Origin: Diplocarpon mali
Taxonomy: Eukaryota; Ascomycota; Leotiomycetes; Helotiales; Drepanopezizaceae
Assembly: GCA_024741835.1 (NCBI GenBank)
Contig: JAENRP010000034.1
Location: 100,925-164,924 of the forward strand
Reading direction: 5' to 3'
DNA: 64,000 bases
Numbering within the stretch: the stretch's first letter is position 1; each line of letters starts with the position of its first letter. This document shows, one piece after another, positions 24,770 to 35,980 of the stretch. A program made the translations under genes and the position numbers. The notes under the pieces were generated by a model. The model searched no databases. It was not told where the DNA came from and saw only the letters and a program-made list of their open reading frames with translations.

Positions 24770-25214
24770 AATGAAAGATATCTTTCCGGAACTTCATTAA
24801 GATATATATATCACTATTATCAAAATCGTTGTTTGTGGTGGACCCTCGTGTGAAGCGAGGTGAAGCGAGCTCGGCTCGGTAAGCAACCAATAGGGGCGGG
24901 AGATGAGCTTTTTCCAGGATTGGGGGTTTGATCTCTTGGGGTAGAGCTTTGGAGGCTTTGGAGGGAGTGACTATTGGTTGACTTTGATCTACGAAATTGA
25001 TGCGGGAATGGAATCTAAGATTTTGGAGTTTCGTAATTACCCTTCCCAGCAGTGACTTTCTTGGCAGCATCCACGCGCGTCCAACGTGCTTTAGTACCAA
25101 GGCTCAATCAACTGCCATGCGATAGGGCGGACAAGAAAAATTACGTCACCAAAAGCTTTTGAATGCACGCTAAATATACATAGAACACAAGATATAAACC
25201 CAGCCCTAAAAAGC
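24770..25214. other. Intergenic: between tRNA-Lys and the SEC24 stop
   Basis: No gene is supported. It holds the 3' untranslated region of SEC24 (minus strand) and the 5' flank of the tRNA. A TATATATATA stretch at about 24803-24811 lies about 35 bp upstream of the tRNA start and could assist Pol III initiation. Confidence 0.35.
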
Positions 25215-28200
25215 CTACCAGTACGGCGGCCTGAGCCCAGCAAAATTCGACGCCATCGAATTATCACCACCATCATCCCTTTTCCTCTGCCCTGTCAGCT
25301 AAATCATGTCAGTATGGAGAAGTCGCAGACAACGACCGGTGGGGATCTACCTCCAGCTGCACATGGCGATGGATGTGCACCAGCCAGTCGACGTAACTCT
25401 GCGCCTCGTTGTTCCGGTCCTCCACGAGCAGTCTCGCGAACTCGTATTCTGCACCGTCTAATCCTTGTCGGGCAAGCTGTATTGTTAAGGCTTTGGAGCC
25501 TCGCAGCGTCTTGAGATATTCAACAATGTTGCGTACTTGAGCGTTGAGATGTGTTTCGAGGACGGGTAGAGAGGAGCTATACGGGTCGAGTTCTCTGAGG
25601 CTGCCTTTGCTTTCGCCAAACAAGTCAACGAGAAGGTTGGGTGACGTTTGAGCGTGCAGCCACAGGTAGCAATTCTGTCCATTGTCGACAAGATACACAC
25701 CACCTTCTTCAACCTTGGCAAATGTGTCTCGTATCGAGGGGGGCATGTGCAAGTGTCCGTCGGCATTTGGAAATCCGTCTTCAGGTGCGAGGTTGTGGAT
25801 TGGAATGATACGCGGGTACAGGTAAAGGGACAATTCCAAGGCGCCCATTGACTTGATCATCCGCATATCGTGTACTCGTCGATCCGTAGGTTCCTGTCCA
25901 CCCTTGAACGCTCGCGACTTAATCAGTCCCAGGACATACATGCTGAACTCTTTTAGGTTCTCTGGCAGCACCAGCTGACCCGGAGGATGCGATCCGGAGA
26001 AGTTCTTTCGATAGCCGGCAAGAATTTCAACATTTTTCTCTGTCAACGCTCCTCGGATATCCTTCAACGACATTATTGTCATCTTCGAAGCAGCTTGCTT
26101 GGCTATCACGGTGTAGACCGCATCTTGATCGACAAACTTCATGCACTCTTTAGCATTGTCGCTGACGCTGGCGATGACATTTGAGCACCGGACCCTCCTT
26201 TCACCACTTGCAGTCGTGTACAGCAAAGCGCTCTGAAAATGTGCATCCAGTTTAGAGTCTAGCTTGCCATCGTAGCTAAACATGACACCCATGGCTTTAT
26301 CCGCGTCAATAACGCCAAACTCAATATCGGCGCCAAGGGAGCGTTGTGAAAAGTTTCCGTGGTAGCCAGAGACTTGCAAGCCATTGGAACACCGGACCTT
26401 CATCAGCGCTTGATATCCGGTCTCTCGGGTAACAGTGTGTGCAATCTCATATGAAAGCTTTTCGGTATCTCGCGGTGATACAAAATTTGGGTAGTAAAAG
26501 GTTTCTCCACCAGTTGAAGCAGAGACATGACCTAATCGTGTTAGAAGCCGAGCTGACGGAACACATGTCGTACTGACCAATAGTTGCAATGTCAAGATAC
26601 CCGCCGCCAGGAGCAGCCAAGAAGAAGTCGACACCAACACCCGCTCCGACCATCTTTTCGGCTGTCTTCCGCCAGCCGGGGTGTTCCGTATTGAAAAGCT
26701 TCTTCTCTACGTCACCACCATGCTGCTTACCATCATCTCGAAGGAAGAGTCGGCCTGGTCCCCATGTTGGTAAAGCTGCTAGCGAGCAAATGATTTTCCC
26801 ACCAGTCCTATCCAAAGCAGCCAGAGCAGCATTTAACGTTGGTAGAAGAGCGGGTTCGGGATTTTTGATTTCAGAGAAGAGAGTAGGAAGTTGGCTCAGT
26901 AAAGAAGCAATATTTGATCTACGACTGTTAATTTCATCTCTGCGAACAGGTCAAAATACCCACTTAGCTTCGTAAGGATCTACAAACAATCCTTCATCCA
27001 GTGGGAGAAATGGCTCTTCAATATCAGGCATGATCAACATCTGAGCTTGATCCAGGGCAGGCTATACATCACGTCAGCCATGGTTGTCGACCATGAAAGT
27101 TACAAACTTACGTTCATGTTGTAGAAATGGATATCCTTGTCAAAAGTAACGAAGCCAACTTTGGCACCTTCTGGGATTCTTCGATTCGACTCGCCATCTT
27201 TGCCCCCCTCGCCATAAAGGGCTACGATGATACCTTCACAGAACGCCTCCAAGAATCCCGTGTTAAGAGCTTCCTGACCCACATCGATCAGAAATAGCCA
27301 CCTCAGTCCTACAGGCTCTTGCGACCAATATTCTTTCGGGACCAGGAATTCAACCGTCCCTCGCATCAACTCTGGCCGTTGCTCTCGGTCTAAGCGAGAC
27401 CCTTGGGGGGTCATTGCCGAAAAATATTCTGCAGGAACATTGTTCGCATAATTGCACATATTACAGACGAATTTGTTCCCCCCTGACCTGAACACCATGA
27501 ATGGGTTAATGTACGCCCGGCATCTTTGACATCTTGGAGGCCCGATTTCCCCAAAGTCCAGCACGGGAATATCGAGTTCGCCCGGCTGCAGAGGCGCAAG
27601 TGGTTGCAGAAGGAGGCCGAGGGGAAGACCAGTCGACTGAAGTGCATCGGATGCTGATGGAATGCTGTTCATTGTAAGACGTGTGAACTTGGGAGAAGAG
27701 TTGCCTTGGTCGAAGGCAACAAAAGACACAGAGGCGGGAGGAGGGATGTGATGCTCGAAAGTTGGGTAAACCTTTTTCAGGTAATATTGCGCAATGACAT
27801 CTCTTGACTTGGGAACACTTGGAATCTGATCCGGATCTACTCGACCTTGCGCGGAGGCTTGCATGTTTGCAGCGAATTCGGGGTCCGTATCCCCGTTCCG
27901 AGAAGCAAACTCGGGAGGGGAGGCAAGATTCGCAGGATTGAAAGGGCCATTGACCGGAGCTGGGAATTGTGACATTTTGGGTGTTATTGCAGCTGGATTT
28001 CCGTACATGCCTGGCTGGGGCGAGACAGGCATCATTGAGGGATCCGCATTCAAATATGCCGAAGGAGGGACGGTGCCTTGTGGCAAGCCATTAAAAGCTG
28101 CTGAAGATCCTGTAGGTTCCATGGTATGATACGCATGTCTGTCTTTTTTCTTCTTCCTGCCATGTTGCCCAACTTCTCCCAATCCTAGACCAGACATCTG

Positions 28201-28458
28201 CGCCGCCAGTCCTTCATCTTGCGCCTGCGCGCCAGCGTCTGGAAAGTAACTTTGTCCTTGCGGACCTCCATATTGTGTTGCGCCGGGCGCTCGCATCTGC
28301 GAACCATCATACGTCTGGTCATGGGGCGTCGCATTGTAGTTTACACCTGTATCCTGGTAGGGGGTCTGGTTATTGCTCGTTTGAAATTGAGCTTGTCCAG
28401 CCTGGTACTGGTTAGTTGGGTCTTCGTTGGGTCCTCCTTGGGGGTAGTAGCCAGACAT
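25215..28458 (-). CDS. SEC24: SEC24, COPII coat cargo-adaptor subunit (5 exons)
   Basis: With Sec23, Sec24 forms the inner COPII coat on ER exit sites and selects cargo for ER-to-Golgi vesicles. Exons on the minus strand are 28458-27112, 27061-26964, 26924-26578, 26531-25351 and 25298-25215, giving 1018 aa, a normal length. A Q/G/P-rich disordered N-terminus (1-220) carries a lysine patch RKKKK at 101-105. The Sec23/Sec24 zinc finger uses C310, C313, C332 and C335. The trunk domain follows (FLIDVG motif, then GGKIICSLAALPTWGPG), then beta-sandwich, helical and gelsolin-like parts ending DWLVHIHRHVQLE. Without the last intron the frame ends in an unlikely tail. A consensus TACTGAC branch site and TTTAG acceptor instead join it to a short exon ending GLRPPYW. 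It shares a divergent promoter with CFT2. Confidence 0.95.
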
Positions 28459-28872
28459 ATTGAATTGTCTTGATCGAGTTCTCTGAAGAAGATAGTCTGC
28501 TTTGCGGTGTTTCGAAGCTTTACACGTGCTGGCAGATTCTTGAGTGTATCAGCAGTACCGTATCGTCATCTCGCCAGGATTGGAGAGCATGCCTCACAGC
28601 TCTGGATTGGTTTAAGGGTTGTGGTGTTGACACCTTTAGAATCAGTCGGCGAATTGATGTTCCGGCTCGCGCTAATTTCTGCACGCACAAGCCAGGGCTT
28701 GTCGCGGATTCTCGTGCCTACGTGCAGGTTCAACCTCGCTCGATTGCGCATATACAACAACACGTCTGCATAAATCGCTTCTACTCCGCGGATGCTACCA
28801 GGGCAAGGTAGTCTGTCTATACGGAGAACTCAACCGTCAGGTGTACTGATATAGAGGGTGTACCTGGAAACG
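28459..28872. promoter_or_regulatory. Divergent promoter between SEC24 and CFT2
   Basis: 414 bp separate the two start codons, which point away from each other. No clear TATA box is seen, as expected for housekeeping genes. A CACGTG E-box lies at 28523-28528, close to the SEC24 side. Both 5' leaders must lie within this stretch. Confidence 0.6.
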
Positions 28873-31800
28873 ATGTTCACCTTTTGCTCCCTGCTGGGTG
28901 CGCAGTCGGAGTCGTCGGCCTCGCAGTCGATATTGGAGCTCGATGGAGGAGTTAAAGTTCTGATAGACGTTGGCTGGGACGAGACATTTGATGTAGCCAA
29001 GCTGAAGGAGCTAGAGAAGTAGGTCGAGATTTCTTTCTGGGGATATGGACTTGGGAGGCGCGTCGAACGAACATTGTACATCACTCAACAATGAAGAAAC
29101 ATTCAGCCATCTATCTGCCTTGAAATTCCCATGCGATCTGCCATATCTGTGCTTCCCATGCTTTTGAGTAAGCTAATATCTCTTAGACAAGTCCCTACTC
29201 TCTCGATCATCCTCCTTACACATGCGACTGTCGCCCACCTTGCAGCTTATGCCCATTGCTGTAAGCACTTCCCTTTGTTTGGTCGGATCCCGGTCTACGC
29301 GACATTACCTGTTATATCCCTCGGCCGAACGCTCCTTCAGGACATCTACGCTTCGACCCCTCTTTCTGCGACTATTATACCTCCGGCTGCTTTGTCAGAA
29401 GCCTCATATACGTATTCGCAAACAATATCAGGTAACAAAGATGCCAATATTCTTCTCCAGCCACCGTCAAGCGAGGAGATCGCATCTTACTTTGCCCAGA
29501 TTCATCCCCTGAAATACTCACAACCTCATCAACCATTGCCCTCTCCCTTTTCTCCGCCACTAAATGGTCTCACTATAACTGCCTACAACGCCGGACATAC
29601 CCTGGGAGGAACAATCTGGCACATTCAGCATGGGTTGGAATCTATCGTCTATGCGGTCGATTGGAACCAAGCTCGTGAGAATGTCCTGGCTGGTGCAGCA
29701 TGGCTGGGAGGGGCTGGAGCTGGAGGAGCAGAAGTAATCGAGCAACTGCGCAAGCCTACAGCATTAATATGTAGCAGCCGTGGCGGCGAGCGAAATGCCT
29801 TGCCGGGAGGGAGAGCAAAGCGAGACGAACTGCTCTTGGAAATGATCAAGGTATCAGTCAGTCAAGGTGGAATCGTTCTCATACCAACTGATTCTAGTGC
29901 TCGCGTTCTAGAGCTGGCATACTTGCTAGAGCATGCCTGGCGGGTAGAGTCTAAGGACGAGGATAGCCAGTTGAGGGGCGCCAAACTGTACCTAGCCAGC
30001 AAGAATATAGGCGCGACGATGCGATACACTCGAAGCATGCTGGAATGGATGGACGATGCTATTATTCGAGAGTTTGAGGCAAATGCTGGAGTCAACCAAA
30101 AGGAATCTGGTTCTCAAGGTCCGGGTAATTCGAGGGCCGGCTCCGGCGCAGGCCCTTTCGATTTCAAACACTTACGGCTGCTTGAGCGCAAGGGTCAGAT
30201 TGATCGGGTCATGGGTCAAACAGAGAGTGACAAGCACGGGAGGTCGATTGGAAAAGTCATCATCGCAAGTGATGCATCTCTTGCATGGGGGTTCTCCCGA
30301 GATGTTCTGAAGACTATTGCTGATGACGCTCGGAACCTGGTCATTTTGACTGAAAAAATGGCAAAAACGGAGGGCGTCTCAAAGACGGGCTTAGCAAGAA
30401 CTCTTTGGTCCTGGTGGGAAGAGCGGGAGAAGGGTGTCGTCTCCGAAGACACGAAAGCCGGGCTGACTATAGAACGAGTTAATACTGGAGGAAGATCAAT
30501 TGATATCGAAGAGGCAAAACGAGTCGCATTGGAAGGAAACGACCTGGGTGTATATCAGCAGTGGCTCGCTACTCAGCGCCAGTTGCAAACCACTCTGCAG
30601 TCTGGAGGGGCAACGTCACTCGAGGCCTCTGCAGATGTAGTCGATGATGCTTCGTCGGACTCCTCGTCGGACTCAGAAGACTCGGAAACGGAACAGCAAG
30701 GAAAGTCCCTGAACATATCAGCAACCATGGGGCAGGCGAATCGGAAGAAGATAGGGTTGAGCGATGAGGATCTCGGCATCAACATACTCATCCGCAAGAA
30801 GGACGTGTACGACTATGACGTGCGTGGGAAGAAAGGACGCGAAAAGATGTTTCCTTTGGCTATCCGGCGGAAGAGGGTGGATGACTTTGGAGAAGTGATT
30901 CGGCCAGAAGATTTCCTTAGGGCGGAAGAGCGAGACGATATAGACGGCCAGGATATGCGCCAGCACCAGAATAAGAACGACACCCGTGACACATTGGGTA
31001 AGAAGCGCAAGTGGGATGAGCCTTCGCACAATGATCGGCCAATAGCGAATGGATTCAACAAGAGACAGCAGACAAATCGAAAACGCCGCGATTCTCCCGA
31101 GCCTGGAGAGATGTCACCTGGTCCGGAGGATCAACCTTCCGACGACGAAGTGGAAGATAATTCAAGAGACCTGCTTGCAGCAAATTCGCCGTCTAGAGTT
31201 TTATTCTCCACTGGATCGCTGGCTCTTAGTGTTAGGATTGCGTTTGTCGATTTTGCCGGGTTACACGACAAGAGAAGTTTACAGATGCTGATACCTCTAA
31301 TCCAACCCCGAAAGCTTATTCTCGTGGGTGGAATGAAGGAGGAGACGCTTGCTCTTGCCAGCGACTGTCGGAAACTACTCAATCTTGGTTCCTCGGAGTC
31401 CACAATCGACGTGCACACCCCTGAGATTGGCGTGGTTGTCGATGCCAGCGTGGATATAAACGCGTGGGCGGTGAGATTGACCAACGCTCTTGTGAAACAG
31501 TTGACATGGCAAAATGTCAAGGATTTGAGGATTGCAACAGTCACTGCACGGTTGGAGACACTCGTCGATTCTCAAGTGGTGGACGCTGAAGGCAGCAATA
31601 AAAAGCAAAAGTTACTAGTAAAAGATGGCGAGAGCGAGAGCAGAGGAGAGGAGATGCCGAGCCAGGAGCTTGTTTCTACTTCATCCGCTCCTGTCGAGCC
31701 TTTGGAGATCCCCACCCTTGATGTCCTCCCTTCAAACATGGCTTCAGCAACAAGATCTGTGGCACAGCCTCTCCAGGTTGGTGATCTACGTCTTGCCGAC

Positions 31801-32019
31801 TTGAGGAAGATCATGTTGGCATCGAATCACACTGCCGAGTTCAAGGGAGATGGTACTCTACTGATCGACTCATCGGTTATTGTTCGCAAGACCGGTACAG
31901 GTAGGATCGAAGTGGAAAGCATCGGGCTGGCTACTGCCGCTGGCCCTGGGATGGGATACGGAGGCTCATTCTACGCCGTAAAGAGCATGATCTATCAAGG
32001 CTTGGCCGTAGTCAAGTGA
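28873..32019 (+). CDS. CFT2: CFT2 / CPSF100, cleavage and polyadenylation factor subunit (2 exons)
   Basis: Cft2 is the catalytically inactive metallo-beta-lactamase partner of the nuclease Ysh1/CPSF73 in the nuclear cleavage and polyadenylation factor. Exons 28873-29018 and 29187-32019 join in frame to 992 aa. The short first exon encodes the family start (FTFCSLLGAQ, then DVGWDETFD), missed if only the long frame is read. The intron has donor GTAGGT, branch GCTAAT and acceptor CTTAG. The active-site motif is degenerate (H61-ATVA-H66 rather than HxHxDH), as in CPSF100. AYNAGHTLGGTIW has H186, and the beta-CASP region follows (CSSRGGER, LIPTDSSARVLEL). A disordered acidic serine run (SSDSSSDSEDSETE) interrupts the fold at about 545-560, before the C-terminal part ending YQGLAVVK. 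Confidence 0.94.
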
Positions 32020-32497
32020 GGATCTTCAGCTCTGATTCTCGAATTGTCTGTACAGAGAATCCTTGCATACTAGGAGAGGCATCGTGTAACATCAGTGTAT
32101 TTATGAAAGTGCCACGACTGTAGAATTGACCACTTTTTGGTGGATTCGTCTTGCTCTTTTCAGTTACGATATCTTCTTGTCTCCGTATCAGTGAGCCCTG
32201 ATGAATTTCACTGCTCTACAAAGCCAGGCAGTGCCGGCATGATCGAACCCTCGACTTGAGCATACGCCATGGCCGGGACACAATTTGTGCGGTGAATTAT
32301 TCATCGCCGTATCCAAGTCAATCATCGCTCTGGTCTGAGAGGATTTCGGTGCTTGTTTCACGGAGTTAGTTCTGTCTCTTGACTCGGTTCGCCGTTGCCG
32401 GGCGATGAGCGGGAGTAACCTCTTGTCCAGTTTGACTGTGGTGACTGTTAGCCGAGCTCTAAGCGAGCCCCCTCTGAGCTCTGCATGTTCGTGAATC
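32020..32497. other. Intergenic: CFT2 3' flank and upstream region of the proline-rich gene
   Basis: No gene is supported. A minus-strand open frame at 32188-32499 has no recognisable content. Confidence 0.35.
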
Positions 32498-33725
32498 ATG
32501 GATTCGGCGGTCTATCCCCAGCCTTACGACGGTTGATTCATACGTCCTCCACGTCGTCTCATCTCCTCTGCCAGCTCCTACCTTATGACCGTCGGCTCGA
32601 TGACACTCAAACGATTTCTTTTCTTCAAAACGCCAGCTCCAACCCAGCCAAGTCCACCTCTTCTTACCTCGTCCTCACAACACCCCTTGACTCTGCCCTT
32701 GTCCGTACTTCAAGACCAGGACAAGCTTTCTGTCTTTTCCCAGATCGCCTCGCTCAAAGCTTGTCAATCTGGCTGCCCCTGGATCTCGGATCGAGGTGCA
32801 CACATCCGAACGTTCGCTTCCTGCTAGTATCAGTCAAGTCGTCTTCAAACAGGCAATCCTCCAAGACGTTCACAGCTGTATACAGCTCGTCCGCTTCCTT
32901 TCCATCTCGGTCTACTCAACCTCGGGGGAGCACATCTTCCACATCCAGCAGGTCCAGGCTTTAGTTGCAGGAAATCGCGGTTTCAACACCATCCACGGCA
33001 TAGATCCCGGCCCCCCACCACCCCCCTTCCCACAAGCACACCTGATGGCAGGACGCGGGCACAACACGGCCCACGGCTACGACAACGGCCCGGCACCACC
33101 ACCTTATGGCATGGCGTTCCCCGTGCCTGGGATGCCGGGATTCATCCAGCCGCCTCCTCCCGCTTACCTCCCACGGCAGCCACACTACGGCTACGGCCCG
33201 AACCATCCGCACATGCCCGTCTCTTGGCCCGGCCAAGCCGTCTACGACATGTACGGCGTAACGCGCTCTGCTCTCCCCCCACAGAACAACGCGGACTTCC
33301 CCGGCATCAACATCCAGAACCACTTCAACGGCGTGGGCCTGCCGCCAGGGTACAATTACATCTTCCCCGCCGAGCACACCATCATCCACGTCCTGAAGGG
33401 CGAGTCGAAGCCCTGGCACAACGGCATCACCATCGACGCCATGAGCCCAGCCACGCACACCAAGTTCTACGTGCCGGTCACCATGAACCTCAAGGAGATG
33501 ATGCAGCGCATCGGGTGCACGGATCCGGATGACAGCAAGAACACCGTGGTAGAGGTTGTAGAGAAGGGCAACGGAAAGTGGTCGGACGGTATGAAGATCT
33601 GCATGACTGACAAGGATAAGATGAAGAAGAGCGTGGGAGATCTTGGGTGGCGGAGGAACCGAAATGGGAACCTGAGGGCCGGTGGCCAGCCGGTGGTTTG
33701 GCTGTGGAGGAGCCAGGGCGCGTGA
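32498..33725 (+). CDS. Proline-rich protein with conserved-looking C-terminal domain, function unknown (2-exon model)
   Basis: I do not recognise the family. The long frame (to the stop at 33723-33725) has no ATG before 33045, yet coding character starts earlier: GFNTIHGIDPGPPPPPF is followed by a near-repeat GHNTAHGYDNGPAPPPY. Joining an upstream ATG at 32498 (MDSAVYPQPYD) through a 439-bp intron (32532-32970; donor GTTGAT is weak, acceptor TTAGTTGCAG is good) gives 262 aa in frame and accounts for both repeats. The N-terminal half is rich in P, G, Y and H and is probably disordered. The C-terminal half (from about FPGINIQNHF to VWLWRSQ) looks globular, with charged helices and no signal peptide or membrane segment. 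If the intron is wrong, the start would be 33045 (227 aa). Confidence 0.7.
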
Positions 33726-35460
33726 GAGCGTGTGGGTTATCGGAGGAGTGTTGAGACGATCGGCGCCAAGTTGTGTTTTCCGGAGGAGACTTTGTGCGCG
33801 CTGGACATTGAGGGCGCCTGAGAGCCGATGATCTTTGCACTGGTTGGTTGGATGTCGATTAGATCTATGAGTCAGCCGCTATCCAATTAATGATAGCCCT
33901 CTTCAAACCAATACTGGGAGCTCTTACCTCGCCGCGAGGAGGGCAATTCCTTGTCAACCAAGACACTGATTCGGTCTGATTTGTTGGTTGACGGACAGGT
34001 GTAAGATTTGGTTAGTGAGGAGTAGTCGGCCTTGGGAGAATCAAGTGACAGAATCTCATCGTAGGTGTTTATCAGACCCGGGATTTGATACGCGTTCAGA
34101 GGTAAACTACCCTTGCAACCAAACAATTTCGCATCTCAAGCTTCACGCGCTCAACAACACATTCCAAGCCCAGATCATGATCCGTCTAGACGCACGTAAG
34201 AAACGGTGATGTTTCAGCAGTCAGAATCTCCCTCGGTAAATTGCTCGTAGCGCGGGAGGAATCAAATGACACAAGACCGGAGCTCTGTATAAATACTGCC
34301 CAGTGATCCGTCGTCAAGCGAATTTGTTTACTTCGGCTAATTGAGCGAGCTAAGATACCCCCTAAATTCAGACCATCCCTTAGCGATTTCTACAATACTA
34401 GAAAGGGAAGAGCCCTCCCTCTCTCTGGATCGTAACATCGATCTCTCCTGGTCCCTCCCAGCCTCCTAGCACGTGCAAAGCCAGAGCAGCAAACCTCCGG
34501 GCCAGCGACCAAGCGACGGGAAATAGGACCCAGACCGATCAGCGAAACACACACACCGGCCACTAGGTGGAATTAGACCCCTCACTGATAGCATCTCTGA
34601 AAGTGAAGTCCTGCGACTCGCCCAATCCCACACAGCCACCGGGTGCAGGCTCGCGCACCCTCCCTTCCGTCTGGAACGATTTGCGTCGCTTGACCGCACC
34701 CCCCGGTATCACAACCCGGATCCCACTCGTCGACTGGGCGCCTTCGAAGCAGCGGTCTCTCCTGCGCCGGTCCGGGATGCGGGTGGTAGGGTCCCGCGGA
34801 GCAGGGGACGGCCTGGCATCACATCTGCAGCGCAGGTTGTCGGCGGCAGCGAAGGGGTAGCCGCTCTGCAGCGTGGGGAGGTGTTGCTGGCTAGCTGGCG
34901 GGAGCCGGTAGATGGTACTCCAGCTGTGGAAAGAGGTTCTTGGTGAGAGGGTGAAGAGGCGCGGCGGACGTGAGAGATCGGGTTGATGCTGGGGCTAAGC
35001 CGGAGGGGAGGTTCTGAGTTTTGGTTGAGGGGTGTGAAGACCAGGTCGCTGAGCGCTTCCTGACATCGGCGTGGAAGTCTTGAACATGGGTTGCGACTTG
35101 GTAGACCCAGTTCGACGTATGGATGGGAAGTGCAGAGGTGAGTCCGCTGGCAAGATCGATGTTCTCTGATCCGCTCAGCACCCAAGCAGATGAGCTCACT
35201 TGACAGCAGCCGGGTCTGGCGAGATCGATCATCGCGACTTAGCTCGGGCTTGGGATCGAAGCTCGCAGGGCCTGACTTCAGCTCAAGCCAAGTCCATCAA
35301 GTCTCGGGTCGCAGCTCCGATCTGGCATGCTCCGATCGTCTTAGCAGCAGACAAAGGCATTATTTAAATCACACGATACCTCCCGCTCTTGCCCAAGTCT
35401 TCGACTCCAGACTCGCTTATACCAGCCTGGCCAGAACAACCACTACAGCTGACCGCTGGT
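33726..35460. other. Intergenic, no supportable gene
   Basis: Several mid-length frames occur on both strands (for example 34709-35185 minus), but they are S/P/R-rich, overlap each other and have no domain or splice support. The only clear signal is a TATA box near 34288. Confidence 0.4.
34288..34295 (+). promoter_or_regulatory. TATA box without an assigned gene
   Basis: TATAAATA followed within 150 bp by pyrimidine-rich sequence, like a fungal core promoter on the + strand. No ATG-initiated frame of interest follows in the next few hundred bases, so any transcript would be non-coding or its gene has been missed. Confidence 0.35.
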
Positions 35461-35866
35461 GTGAGTTGTTTGAACTTGTTTTTCTTCCTTTTCGTATATC
35501 ATCAGTTCTAAACTATATAGCACGAGCGAAGAACGCTGTAGTCGGATCAGGTACATGGAGAAACCAGGATCAAAACTCTCCGAGTGGAGTTTTTATTCTA
35601 TCATCCCCATAGACCCTGGCTCCTTGCCAAATAGTCTAACCCGTATATTATATAACAGCTATTTTCTTCGACTCTTGGGCGAGCCTGTCCTCCCAGGGGG
35701 ATTGAATAAACAGAGTCGCCTAGGGTAAGCCCTTTGCTCATGCGACTATTTACTCGCCTGTATCGAGTTTCTTGCTCAGCAGCAGCGGCTGTAATCATAA
35801 CCCGTCGTATCGACTTGCGTTGGAAATCTGTAGTGAAAACCTCGGAGGCTGCGAGGGATCAGTACA
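35461..35866. repeat. Degenerate repeat (probable LTR relic) related to 54900-55620
   Basis: Segments align with the right-hand AT-rich block: CTAAACTATATAGC...AACGCTGT at 35508-35540 against 54935-54970, and the ATGCGACTAT to AGCAGCGGCT stretch at 35739-35790 against 55507-55560. The island copy is GC-richer and the right-hand copy carries C-to-T and G-to-A type changes. No coding content. Confidence 0.55.
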
Positions 35867-35980
35867 GTCCGCAGAACCCCGTATTCTCTATACATAACTG
35901 CTCATCCGAGCCCATCGTCCGTAAAACCCCGTATTCTCTATACACAACTGCCTCTACGCGCCCATCGTCCGTAGAACCCC
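35867..35980. repeat. 50-bp tandem repeat, about 2.3 copies
   Basis: Units start at 35867, 35917 and 35967 (partial), each beginning GTCCG followed by an AACCCC motif. The first two units also share GTATTCTCTATACA and CCCATC. Confidence 0.8.

Noticed and set aside
32200..32270. tRNA-like T-arm (GGGTTCGATCAT) on the minus strand
   Set aside because: The T stem does not pair and no D arm, anticodon arm or acceptor stem can be formed around it.
34709..35232. Two overlapping minus-strand frames that could be spliced into a protein
   Set aside because: Serine/proline/arginine-rich with no recognisable family, no convincing splice pair and no TATA on that strand.
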